This document shows positions 1-11,126 of a stretch of DNA of 64,000 nucleotides, piece by piece; positions within the stretch are counted from its first letter, which is position 1, and each line of letters starts with the position of its first letter. Both the position numbers and the translations under genes were made by a program. This stretch comes from Undaria pinnatifida (lineage: Eukaryota > Sar > Phaeophyceae > Laminariales > Alariaceae): positions 20,915,196-20,979,195 of the forward strand of contig JABAKD010000016.1 in the NCBI GenBank assembly GCA_012845835.1, given 5' to 3'. The notes under the pieces were generated by a model. It was not told the DNA's origin. It saw nothing but the letters and a program-made list of their open reading frames with translations, and searched no databases.

Positions 1-2
1 GC

Positions 3-795
3 GGCATGGACGGCTCTTAAACGATAACGAGGCGATATCCAGGTCGTGGAAGTGTTTACTATTCTGGCGGATTTCTATATAAGGTGGGGCGTTTAAGCAA
101 AAGAAAGCGAGGAATAAAAAAAAAAGGGGGGGGGGGGGGAGGGGTTTCGACAGGTTTAGGTGACATGATATTAAAATACACTCCAGCTATGAGATGAAGG
201 ATTTGGTCGACACTGATCTTCGCAACATTGTGTGTGACCCTCCGATCACGCGTATGTTTTATATGCGTAGGGGCTTGCTATACGCGCGGTGCTGGGGCTA
301 GGCGATCGTGCGGGGTGTGAGGAAGGAGGGGGCGTTGGAGGGGGGGCGGGGGGATGAATGAAAACTGCGTCATGGATGGCTAGAAAAACAATGACGTGGT
401 ATCAATTGCTTGGCAAGTGTTTTTTTACTCTGGCCGATTTTGATTGTAAGTGAGGCGTTTGAATGTACTGGGCCGGGAACAAAAGGGGGGGGGGAGGGCC
501 GGAGGGCGGAGATGGGTTGGAGCTACGGCATGGATGGCTAGATGGATAATGAGATGATATCAGCTGGCTGGTACCAGGTAGTGTTTACTACTCTGACAAG
601 TTTTGATTTCAGGTGGAGCGTTTGAACAAGAAGGATCGGGGGGGGGGGGGGGCGCGAGCATGTCAATATCTGCGCGGAAACTTTAAACACTTGAAGGAGA
701 CGAATGTGACGGTTGCAGCAAGACGACACCCCTTTATATCACCCGCCTGGTTATGTTTATTATTCTAGAAGGTTTGATGTTACATGTAGTATGCA
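3..795 (+). repeat. Three to four copies of a ~130-bp repeat ending in poly-G
   Basis: Three blocks (about 3-147, 367-497, 525-652) share the same order of motifs: GGCATGGAyGGCT, a GATATC/GGTATC segment, GTGTTTACTmyTCTG, an AGGTGGxGCGTTTxA segment, then a run of 10-14 G. A shorter block near 748-795 resembles the middle part only. The copies are diverged. The unit ends in poly-G as other repeats in this window do. Open frames here are repeat-derived and I do not call a gene. Confidence 0.7.
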
Positions 796-879
796 ACCCA
801 CTTCTTAGGCGTAGTAAACAACCTGTTAAAAAGCTTCTTAATTTGTTATTGTACATGGGTTGAAAGGTAAAATATTTCA

Positions 880-1526
880 ATCGATAGGTACAATCATGTA
901 GATACCATTATATTCCGACATCACGAATAATAAGAAAGAGATACATATTGCCAAATACAACAGGCGAGGTGATTTGGTCATGCAATGTTGCCGCCCTTGA
1001 GAACGAAAAGGAGAAATACGAATCGTTATTGTTTTGAAAGGAACGCTTAGTGTAAAAGCGCTCAATTACGTTACTTCGTTAGTCATACTTCGCTTGGCAT
1101 AGCTTGGTAGGCGATCATGCAGGCGGTATGTACGGAATGCCTTACGTAATAAGTTGGTAGTGCGGTTTACCGTAATTTTAACATATCTGTCTGCACCTCC
1201 TTTTCACATTATTTTTGTCTCACACATACGATGTTACACCTATTATTTTTGCCGTGCCGATGTTGGACTCTGAGGTCGCCAACTTTAAGACAGAGATACA
1301 TCTTACAAATACATCGAGCGAGGTGACGTGGGCATGCGACGTCACCACTATTGAATGCGAGGGTGACTTTACTTTGTTAGGCATGTGCTACTCCGTTTGG
1401 GTAGAGGTTGTCAGGCGATCATGCAGACGGCCGGAGGCACGAGATACCGTTCGTAATAGGTTGGTAGTGTGGTCTACCGCAGTGTTAAGATAACTGTATG
1501 CACTTCTTTTTCACATTGTTATTATC
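880..1526 (+). repeat. Diverged tandem duplication (~300-355 bp offset)
   Basis: The segment with GAGATACAT...GAGGTGA...GGnCATGC at about 910-1005 recurs at 1262-1358. The segment with GGCGATCATGCAG...TTGGTAGTG...TTTTCACATT at 1079-1216 recurs at 1374-1526. The spacing differs between the two halves (355 versus about 304), so indels have accumulated. A fragment with GAGGTGATGTGGTGGGC near 1917-1940 may be a third, shorter copy. No gene is evident. Confidence 0.65.
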
Positions 1527-1530
1527 TAGT

Positions 1531-2189
1531 GTACGATTATACGCCCTGTGTTCTCCCCACTGTCGTTGAAGATGTTGTGGTCCTGTAGATGTCGCGTCCA
1601 TGTCTGGTTCTTTTGTTAGTGGTGCTCATGAAAACATGCCCTAGCGTGTAGTAGATTATCGCTGAGTGTTGTTCCTTTCCTTTATATCAAGCCAGGTAGT
1701 ATATGTCACCACAACCGCTTGCTTGAAAACCACAAATAAAATTCCGCACGCACCTGATACAGAGGAGCCGCGGCCCGAAGATTGTTCAGTATACCGACGG
1801 TCAGGAGCAGGTTATCGAGCAGCGTACTTCATTTTTACTACTACTCCTCACTCCACCTAACACACTACGAGCATGCGTTGGACCCAGTTCGCTGATGCCC
1901 AAAACCACTTGCAAAGGAGGTGATGTGGTGGGCGAATGCTATAATGATGGGCGCTGCTACGATTACCTCGTCTCTTGTTCTGTTCGTTCTTGCGTTCTTC
2001 ATTAACGTGTTATTTGTCAACGAGCAGGTTTGACGTATTATAGGTGTGTGCAAAGCTTATTTGTAGACTATGCGATGTTTGTGAGTCGTAAGGACCTCAA
2101 TTTAGAATCCAGGGTACGTCGGTTCCATCTGTTGACTGGATTTCGTATGTAGACATGTATGTGGTTTTAGTGTGTGGACATTCTTTGTT
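1531..2189. other. Unassigned stretch
   Basis: Only short open frames without recognisable domains; apart from the possible repeat fragment near 1917-1940, nothing supportable is seen. Confidence 0.5.
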
Positions 2190-2600
2190 GATGTTCTAGA
2201 TTCTGTTATCGTGTTGTTTCAGAGTGGTGTTTTCGAATACATATTATTTTGTGTCCGCGTGGCTGTTTCAGTTGATGTTCTAGGCTTTGTTATCTTATTG
2301 TTTCAAAGTGGTGTTTTCAAACACGTATTATTTTGAGTTTGCGTGGTTAATGCCTTACGCGTATGTTTTGGGTGATGTTCTAGACTTTGATATCGCGCTA
2401 CACGTGTATGTTTTGGTTGATGTTCTAGGCTTCGTTTTCGTATTGGTTCAGAGTGGTGTTTTTGAACACGTATTATTTTGTGTTCGCGTGGTTGTTCCTA
2501 TACGTGTATGTTTTGGTTGATGTTCTACACTTCGTTATCGTGTTGTCTCAGAGTGGTGTTTTCAAATACATTTTAGTTTCCAGTGGTTGTGGGGGGTGGC
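2190..2600 (+). repeat. Minisatellite, about five units of 84-100 bp
   Basis: The phrase GATGTTCTA starts at 2190, 2274, 2374, 2419 and 2519. Most units continue with TTATCGTGTTGTTTCAGAG-like sequence, GTGGTGTTTT, a CACGTATTATTTTG-like segment and CGTGTATGTTTTGG. The unit starting at 2374 is shortened to about 45 bp. The frame open across part of it is an artefact of the repeat. Confidence 0.85.
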
Positions 2601-3099
2601 CTCTTGTGCGTGTCCGCAAAACGTTTTGATGTACGCTGAGAAAACTTCTTCGGGGGGCTAAATACGAAGTTGGAAGGGACGTTTGGGAATTTCAACGTTC
2701 CCCCTCGCGTTTTTTTTTTTGTTAAGTATGGTTAAATGCATATTTATCCCTGGAGATAAACATGCAAAAACCAACATTGACAACTATGGTATGATAATAC
2801 ACTTATAATACTGTTACTGTTCACAGTTTGACTCTGGCTGTATTCATTTTTTTGTCACACTGTGTGGGTTGAATAGAAATACTTCGCGAGGCTAGGGTTA
2901 AAGCCTTGACAAAAAAGTTTACAAGAAGGTTTTGAATATTAAATTAGCTTGCTTATTGAATACTTTGTTGTGGACGAAGTAGTGGGAGGTTTAACGCGAC
3001 AGATATTGCAGTGTTATATGATATATTTCACCTGTGGCATGTAGTGGGGCGAAGAAAAGGAGCTTAAGCCTGTGGCACAGTTATGTTTAATTGGCTAGG
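2601..3099. other. Unassigned AT-rich stretch
   Basis: No open frame of note, no repeat pair recognised. Confidence 0.5.
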
Positions 3100-3480
3100 A
3101 AGGGGGGGAGGGGCGCGGGGGGGGGGGGGGTGAATCAGGTGCTTTGTCTTTTGTCTATCTACTTGGTCCGAATTTCGTACCAATTTGGCGGCTACATTAG
3201 CCTTTCGTAGCAGTGTGAAGCTTGATAATATTTTTCATTACCTAAGGTGGGGGAGGGGGGGTTTAAGTGAGTTTGTGGTGAGGGTATACAAGGTCGCAGC
3301 ATTATGCTATACTTCTCGTGTGTGGACGCATGACATCCTGTGGCATATTTCTGTTTGTTGGGTAGAGAGGGGAAAAAGAGAAAGGGGGAGGAGGGGACCA
3401 AGGGGGAGGGGGGGAAAAAGGGGGGGGGAGGGGCTTGGGGAAGGGGGGGGGGGATGGAAGCGGATTTCCCCCCGCCCCCC
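3100..3480 (+). repeat. Poly-G and homopurine tracts
   Basis: G-runs occur at 3100-3131 and 3247-3262. A nearly pure A/G tract covers 3364-3462, interrupted only by CC and CTT, and is followed directly by a C-rich run. The plus-strand frame here is Gly/Arg-rich because of base composition and is not taken as a gene. Confidence 0.8.
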
Positions 3481-3484
3481 TTTG

Positions 3485-4413
3485 GGTTATTTGCCTTTAT
3501 CGTTTATATTTACTAACTCCGAAACATCCCACAGTTTATTGACTTTTTCAGCCTTTATAGCATTTCAATTTGTATAATATATACACCTACTATTCATACG
3601 TTTCGAAAGTATATCCGTAATGAACTCGAACAGATATATGTCACCAGGTCACAGGTATACGCAAATAATAGTTGTTTGCACGTAATGTTATATGAAGCTA
3701 CAACACCTGATACCTGGCATTTTGCTATTCTATCATGATCTTTGATGAGATTGGCGGTACGACGGTAGAAAAAGTTTTTTGTGTATTTCCTAATAAACTG
3801 AAGTTTCCAACGTAATATTATGCCTGCAAGAATGCAGTACCTGGTATGTGGAGTTGATATTTATTGATTAACGTACATTGCTGATAGTATGTTTAATGAG
3901 AAATTCAGTTTGAGAAAGGACATATTTGCTTTGAAAGGTAGAGTAGGTAGGTATGTGTGATGAATGCTGGCTCTCATAGTTAGTCGAAGAAGCACATATC
4001 CTAACAAAAGTGGCGTGTAATACCAACGCGCGTTGAGAGCTGGGTATGGACTAAGCCAGAGCGAAACTGGTTGGACAAAATATTGCTTGACTCCGGAGTG
4101 GAGGAGGTATTACGTAGCTGTTGTCTTTATCAACATCCGAGAATCAAACTCGGGTCTGCGTTGATACTAATAGTTACACTCTTTTAATTTCGCCTGGGGC
4201 ATGTTTGAAACGGGAGTATCTATATTATGTGGTGGTACTTCGAGAGGGGGATGCGTGGTTGGTCGGTGTTGGGAAGCGTGCTCCTCATGGGTTCCGGTGC
4301 CCTTGTTCGGTCTCTCCTCATGGCTCGCTGGATAGACTCAAAAGCTTATACATTATTTCCTCTACATTGAACTCTAAAAGACAGACAAAACAGGCCTAGC
4401 CACGATAGGGCTG
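3485..4413. other. Unassigned stretch
   Basis: AT-rich, with short open frames only; a frame at 4121-4399 has no recognisable motif. No gene supported. Confidence 0.5.
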
Positions 4414-4472
4414 GGTAGAGCAGGTAGAGCAGGTAGAGCAGGTAGAGCAGGTAGAGCAGGTAGAGCAGGTAG
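4414..4472 (+). repeat. 9-bp microsatellite GGTAGAGCA x6
   Basis: Six perfect direct copies of GGTAGAGCA run from 4414 to 4467, then a partial copy. Perfect identity suggests recent slippage. Confidence 0.95.
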
Positions 4473-6176
4473 TGAGATATGGGGCGTCCTGCTTGTCCCA
4501 TCATCGTCACCTACATTATCGCCCATCTATGATGGCCTTGACGTGAATGTGACATCTAAAGTCACGTGGTTTCACCTCAACCATGACATGGCTGCACGTC
4601 GAATCTATAAAGCTATCCTTCTACGGAGGGCACTCCATTACAATTACCACCAGAATTTTGCTTGATCGAACGTTTGGAAACAAATTAGTTTGGGGGAACA
4701 GTACGGGTTGTTTTCGAGTAGTGGAAGACTAAATTTGATACCTGGTATTTTATTTTTATTTCAGCATTGAATTTGCTTGATCTAAGGGTTGGGAGTATGA
4801 TCATATGAGGTGAAATATTGGTGGTTTAGGGGTGATTTTAGGCTTGATTTATAAAACCACAATCGACAGTTGTTCTTTCTGGTTTTACACGGATTACTTC
4901 CACTGCACTTTTGGTCGCCCACATTCTTGTCGGCGATTTCCGTTGCGATTACTGCGGAGTAATTCCGCTAGCTACGGTGTTGGGTATCATTATTTGGGTT
5001 TTTGGAGCAGAGGCAGTAATGGTTTGAAATTGGCGTTGAATATTTGAGGCATGTACCTTGTTTAAATAGGCAACGTTCGGATGGTGCGCTTTGGATAAAC
5101 GTTATCATGACGTGCACAAAGGCAGGAGGAGTGTTGGTTTATGTGTTGGTTTATGCCTGTGCACAACCCTGATAAATGACGTGTATGACTTAATCGAATC
5201 TACGAAAATGGCAGAGTATACCTATTGATATTATTGGTGGTCCCAATCTTTGATATGTTCGAGTTGATTGTTATAATGACGTGCACACGGGCAGGGGGAA
5301 TCTTGGTTTATGCCTGTGTGCACAGATCTGATTTACGTATATAGATAGATAGGTATTTTGGAGACATCGATTTCGTGCAGGGGATCTGGACAAACCAGAC
5401 AGAAGAGTCAGGTACACCAGCAGGAGAACGTGGATGCACATGTTTGCTCGCGTGGCACAACAATGGAGAGTAGGTCTCAAAGTAGGAAATTGTTTAATAT
5501 GCAAGGAGGATCGGGATGTTTTAGTGGAGATGAAGCAATTATTAGACGAACGTGACATGGAAGAGTTTGGTAGACTCTTCGTATAGAGTAGCAAAGAAAC
5601 GTTCCCAATCCTCGGAGATTTATTGCGGCCAATGGCGGAGAAACAGGAAGGCGATGGGATAAGCATAAAAAGTTCATGTCGTAAACGCGTAAACATTGGT
5701 GCGCTTCCCGCGTCTCATTTTTTTCCTTTTTCGTATTGGACGGCGGCAAGCGAATGTCGTAGATTGTATCATCCACGGACACCGTTGCATTCATGGCCGC
5801 ACTACCGACTGTATAAAGAAAGCCTCTTTCTTCCAGGCTCGTTGCAGCACTAATAGAGGTACCTGTACCGGGTAGTTTTGAAAGGCGTGCTGTCGCTGTG
5901 ATGCCTGTCTGCTCTGCTGCTGTTGGGCCATTTTCCGGTCAACGGAAGCGTGGCCTTCGGGTTGGGGTGTATATTGTAGCTGTAGACATGTCCGATGTTC
6001 AAGTAGCATCCTTTTCAACTCGACTGGAAAACAACATCACAGCTTGAACATCGTAGCAATGGTTGTGGAATAGCTGCCTTCTTGCGACACCCCAGAGAAT
6101 TGGTCTGGGCGAAGAACGTTCTGACACGGACCACCAAGCCGTAGTAAAACCTCACGGAGGGTGCTTTGTGCACGTA
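4473..6176. other. Unassigned stretch with a short duplicated motif
   Basis: A 60-bp phrase with GACGTGCACA...GGCAGG...TTGGTTTATGCCTGTG occurs at about 5110-5170 and again at 5277-5325. Overlapping frames on both strands at 5270-5850 look like chance. No domain is recognised. Confidence 0.45.
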
Positions 6177-7088
6177 CAGTCGTCCCCCCTTAAAGACATA
6201 CTCCTTAAGTCAACCCTTTGCCTTAAGCACACAAAATATACCGCAAGCATGGTGCCCCGCAGATGTGAAAAATTAGGCAAGGGTCGTGCATGAAATCCAC
6301 GATTTCAGAGGCCGAGGTCCGCTCTCGTCTCGATGATGTCCGCTCCTATTTGTACGCGAACGGAAGAGACGGCGAAAATATCGCAACGGCGTGCCTTCTT
6401 TCCAAGACTGTGCATTCGTTCACTCATGAAACTCGAGTCATGCGAAGCACGAAGATGGGGGGCGAGGTGCAGGCAACTCTTCGGGATAATATATGGGCGC
6501 CTTTTTTATGACCACTGCACTTTGTGTTTTCCTCGTTTTTACTTTTCGGAAGGAGCGGTGTCCTCTTTCTCAGTGTACTTCGTCGATTTTCACGTCTAGG
6601 GTGTTGTCTGCGTTACCGACATTTTACTTAATAGTGTCGTCCCAAGTGTGGGTGGTTTTGTTTGATCTCTGTGGCAGGTAGCCTGTGGCTGTATCGTATC
6701 ATAGTTCAAAAGACGATGTGATGTTCACTGTGAGGACAACGCCTGAACAATAATAAAGCCTACAACAACACATGCGCACTACCGTACACATTACGCTATG
6801 TAGGTCGTGCTGCACCCCCTCCCGCATTTCGGTGGGAAAGGGAAATTCAAACGATGGCATGCACATACTGGAGAACAGGAGCAGTAGTTGCGGCCTTCAT
6901 ATCACCTTGTGTCGTAGCTTCCGAACAACACCGCTTCGTGGTCTCATTCCGGCTGCGAATGCGCGTCTTTTGCCATATGCTAAGCCTACCGCCGGGGACG
7001 GTGAGTTAGTGGCCCCGGAATCTTAAAGACACTTCCCCGCGTTAAAGACATTAAAAAAAAATGGTGTGTCTTTGAAGCGGGGTGACAG
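6177..7088. mobile_element. Non-autonomous TA-flanked TIR element, copy 1
   Basis: The block starts TA|CAGTCGTCCCC and ends GGGGTGACAG|TA. Its body matches 29153-30184 along most of its length: shared phrases include CATGGTGCCCCGCAGATGT, CGGTGTCCTCTT, GTCGTGCTGCAC and GGGGACGGTGAGTTAGTGGCC. TA duplication and CAGT-starting inverted ends are typical of Tc1/mariner (pogo/Tigger side) elements. No transposase frame is visible, so it should depend on an enzyme supplied in trans. The empty site would read CACGTACGTG, a palindrome centred on the target TA. Confidence 0.78.
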
Positions 7089-7094
7089 TACGTG

Positions 7095-7630
7095 TATCTT
7101 TGCAGTAGCAGTAGGTACCGGTACCGGTTCGTTGGTGGGTTGTGGGTCGGTTGGTGGGTGAGAGTGGGCGTGGTTAGCACGTTATTCGAGACCGCTGGAA
7201 TCGCGGCGTACCCGTGATTGTGGTTTCAAGAATAAAATGAAGTACGAACCAATCACCGCCGTCTGCTGGTGCACGTGCCAGCTGGTACGTACTGCTGTAC
7301 GGCTGTATTGTTACAATTCATCTTGGCTGAATTGTTTGGTGGCAGTATGGGTTGGTTGGGTGCGTGGGTATCGGTAAATTCGTGCGTGGGTGAGTTATTT
7401 CGAGCCTGTGGGAAATGAAGCTGTTACTGCTGTCTTTCGATCAACAGCAGCATTTTGTTCTCTCCGATGTATAACCGGCCTGCTTTGGCGAGGTTCGAGT
7501 GCGAGACAACAAACAACGAATCCGTTTCCTGCTGCTTTGATTTAGCATAGTGGGTGGGTTGGATGGTGGGTGCGTCGCTGGGTCGGTGGGTGGTGTTTGT
7601 GGTGCGGTACGTGGGTTGGTGTTTAATCGG
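7095..7630 (+). repeat. GGTTGGTGGG-rich blocks
   Basis: Three G/T-rich stretches (about 7122-7172, 7322-7392, 7548-7625) are built from GGTTGG, GGTGGG and GGGTCGG words; a similar block lies at 40741-40833. The minus-strand frames are Pro/Thr-rich purely from this composition. These stretches could fold as G-quadruplexes (inference). Confidence 0.65.
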
Positions 7631-9982
7631 CGACCTGGCAGCGGATATCGTGTCGGTGCGGTGGTTGTGTTTTGTGTTGCTTCTTTTCCTTGCGGCCCAA
7701 CGCTGATATGCGGTAGGTTTGTGCTGTTCAAGAAAAAAATTACGCTGAATTCGACAGTTTTTTTAATCTTCATTCACGCTGTGAATGAGTATGATGACGT
7801 GGCAGTAACTGAACTCGCTGAACCGTTCCGGCGGGACCAAGGGGGACTCCCAAGGGAAATCTTTCGCCGACCGCGCCTCGACCCCTGATTGGCGGAGGAA
7901 AGGCGCGGTGGTCCGTTCGGCCAATGGGGTTGGGGCGCGAAGAACGCAGGGATGAAAGCCATATGTCTGTTGAATGAGCGCCTAAACGTTCAAGGTGTCG
8001 CTGTTAAGAGTAGGAACGGTGCTTAGTATCGAAAGGGGTGCGAGGTCATTAGTTAATCGACTGAAGAAAGCAACGATTGAGTAGCCCTCCCCCTTGTTCA
8101 ATCTCCGCCCCCTCTTCCTCGCGAATTACGACTACAAGGTATATAGTCAATATAGGTTATACTGGTGTATTCTACAGCCGTTGGATTTGAAACTGGTGCA
8201 TTCTACAGCCGGAGGATTTTGCCCCCTCAAAAACAGATATTTTTTTGTCCGTGCACAGATTGATCAACATCACTTTCTTGACCCTGGTTCACGGAAATTC
8301 TTAGGGAAGTCGCCGACCTATATCCATAATGAGGACACACACAACGAATATTGCGCAACATCGGAGAATGACCCCCAAACGTGCAAAGTTGAGGTGCGGT
8401 GAAAGGTTCAATCTCACAGCTGAAGCGTATTTTATTATATTCTTTTTGAAGAAAAAAACTATAAGCACGATTTTACACTGTACTGGACCAGTATCCACAG
8501 TTTTTCTTTTTGGTTTCAGGTAGCTCTGGCTGTCAACTCAAGGTGAGTTTTGAACACGCGTTGGACTGATTTTCGTTCCTTTTGTGCAGAACTTCTCGCA
8601 GGTAACTACACCATGCGTACCGTTTATGAAATTCCTACATACATTTCACACATTTTCCTATAACAGGTCTGGATTGATCGTTCCACTCGTATGTTGATTG
8701 TTTGAGTGATATTTGAGTCCATCCATGTTGACGCTGTTCATACACCGTCGTTTATACACGAGTCTGAATATTGCGTACCATTTGCGATCATCATTTTATT
8801 ATATCTTTCTTGCTGCTGACTTCTCGTCCAAGGGGCGTATCGAAAAGTGGACTAACTGCAGTCCAGTGGCATCTACTTGGTTCACACGCACTAAACTGAG
8901 TGCACTAGGAACACTATTTTGGATGCGGAGAAATACATAAGCCGGTAAGAGTTTGTTTTTCCCCGTCGATTTATATTTGGTTCATGTTGTAAATTGGTTA
9001 CGGCCACAAGTATTGGCGATCGTCGCAGGGACTGCTCCGAGGGAATTTACTACGGAATAGTCTGTCGGCTAGAACGACGTGTTGTGGAGTACATTTGCCC
9101 GCGACTTGGGCGTTATCGCGTGAGGACCAGGTGACGATCAACCTACCTCGAGAACTCATTTATTCTACCTTGTCTCTCTTTGTATCCCCTTCTTCTCAAT
9201 TTTTCTTGTTTCTCCTGCTCGGTTTTGGTTTTTCCCCTTTGCACGTAAGTGCCACTTTCCAAACAATCATATATTTTTTTTTCCAATGCAAGTGATCGGC
9301 ACATGCATGCAAGTGCTCCGCACAGACCCTTCGGTACCACTTCTGCAGCTCTTATTGGGAGAGGAATGGCCAGGGCCTCGATGCGCATCCTTGTATCAGA
9401 CGAGCTGCATGTCTCGCCAAAAATGACTTTTAGTTACAATGAAAGTCCATCTCGATGAAAATTCCGTTGGTCTACGTATGATGCATATCACATAAAGAGT
9501 GAAGTTCCAGCGACATTGGGTGGGGTCGTAGTCATTTCAGTGATTGATTTAGATGGGGATCCCAGCCAAACGAGTAAAACGTGCTACCATTGTCGTTGCA
9601 CGCTTCGTGCATGAGCACTAGTGTATCGCTTGCGTTTGTGCCAGCCGCCCTCGTACAAGCACTGATAACATCGAAAGTTTACCCATATAAACAACAATCC
9701 GCAGTCGGTGTACTTGACTGGTGCGCACCACTTGACGCCATGCACAAGGTCTCTCCGAATATGAATATTTTACCGAGGCCCTAACCAAACAAGATTTGGA
9801 GGACGCCGAGAATGAACCCCGACAAACCCATGGCCTCGTGGCTGCTTGACGTTGAATTAAGTAGGGTATACCAGCGATATTGGCTAGTTTGTTTCTTCAA
9901 GAAGCCCGCCAACCAGACTAATATTCGGTTAATATGTGTAACCCCCTATCCTAGAATGCGTAGGACTCAAGGCGAGGTAAAC
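7631..9982. other. Unassigned stretch, possibly 5' intron or flank of the large gene
   Basis: No convincing gene. Splice-like signals occur (TTTCAG at 8514-8519, CAAG|GTGAGT at 8542, CCG|GTAAGAG near 8950), but no exon can be tied to them. A pyrimidine-rich run at 9165-9240 precedes a short frame at about 9372-9459 that faintly resembles a coil of the large gene. Confidence 0.4.
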
Positions 9983-10112
9983 AGCAGTTGGTATTGATTG
10001 AAGAGGGTCTGGGAGATGCCCATATGTTTCTACCTCCATATTTGAAGAGCAGTTGGTATTGATTGAAGAGGGTCTGGGAGATGCCCATATGTTTCTACCT
10101 CCATATTTGAAG
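9983..10112 (+). repeat. Perfect 65-bp tandem duplication
   Basis: The unit starting AGCAGTTGGTATTGATTG at 9983 is repeated without visible change from 10048 to 10112. The minus-strand open frame over this region exists because of the duplication. Identity of the copies implies a recent event. Confidence 0.95.
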
Positions 10113-10819
10113 CGTTCTACACCACACACAAAACCTAGTTTGGAGGAACTGTAAAGGAAAAGAAGGGATTCGAACGACGATGGGTCGATAACGTATCTAG
10201 GTGTTGAAATTATTTTCTTCAGGAAGTTGTATATCTCTATCGTGTCGCAAATCTCAAGTTTTGAGAAACGTACGGACCATCCTCTCTCTATCGCTTGGTG
10301 TGGTGAGCGTTGACCACCTGGAGTCGTATATATCCATTTTCTTCTCGGTTCACCAAAACCTACATTTTGATACGACAAGATTTGCCTTGATCACAATGAG
10401 GCCCTTACAAGTCCGTGTTGGCGATCGGCAGATGCCGTGTGCGTGGCTCTTGTGTCGTTTTTCGTATTTGAAGTCAGGACTTCATTTGAGGGCCCCTTAG
10501 TCACAGAGGATGCAATTGAGGTGTATTCAAAGGTTAGGGAGACTACGGTATTTTTAAGCCAAACTCCAACTTGAAGTGCCGAAACTAGACCAATCAAACA
10601 CCGGCAGAAAATGATCCGCAAGGTTGTCCTACGAGCTGCGGCCACGTTTTGGAAAGTTTTCTTAGATCTTAATTTTACTTGTTGGCTCAGCGTAACCAGC
10701 ATCCTCCATTTTTCGTGGAGAAGTTTATCCTCAAACCAGCAATCGTTCAAGCAATGCGGATGTAGCTTCGCTGGAATGTCTCGAACTCATAAGAACACGT
10801 GGGCCTACAAGCGATCCCC
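10113..10819. other. Unassigned stretch
   Basis: Overlapping frames on both strands without motifs. Nothing supported. Confidence 0.45.
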
Positions 10820-11126
10820 GATGCTGTCTCCGGAAGTGGCCATAACAAATAAGTCAATTCATTTTTAGCCCCTATCGGGTATGCAAGAACGATCGAACAA
10901 GGAGTGTAAGTTGACCTCACAAGTGGTTCTTAATGGCATGCATTTCATCCTCTGCGAGGATCGCTAAACAACTGACTGCGCCTCGTGCTTGCCTTTGGCG
11001 GCCGGTGCTCACGATGTCTGACTGATCAGTGAAAACTCCACGTGTTCTGTCGCGACATCTTAGGGATGCGGGCGTCATAGGTCCAAGCGGAATTTGCCTA
11101 TGCATCAAATGAGTGCACCCCCCCGT
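10820..11126 (+). repeat. Dispersed C-tailed repeat, copy 1 (diverged)
   Basis: The block begins with ATGCTGTCTCCGGAAGTGGCC, shared with the reverse complement of 62551-62570. It ends with GGGATGCGGGCGTCATAGGTC and a run of seven C, close to the end of the copy at 48129-48360 read on the minus strand. It belongs to the same family as 22600-22999 and 62262-62746. No coding capacity is seen. Confidence 0.6.
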
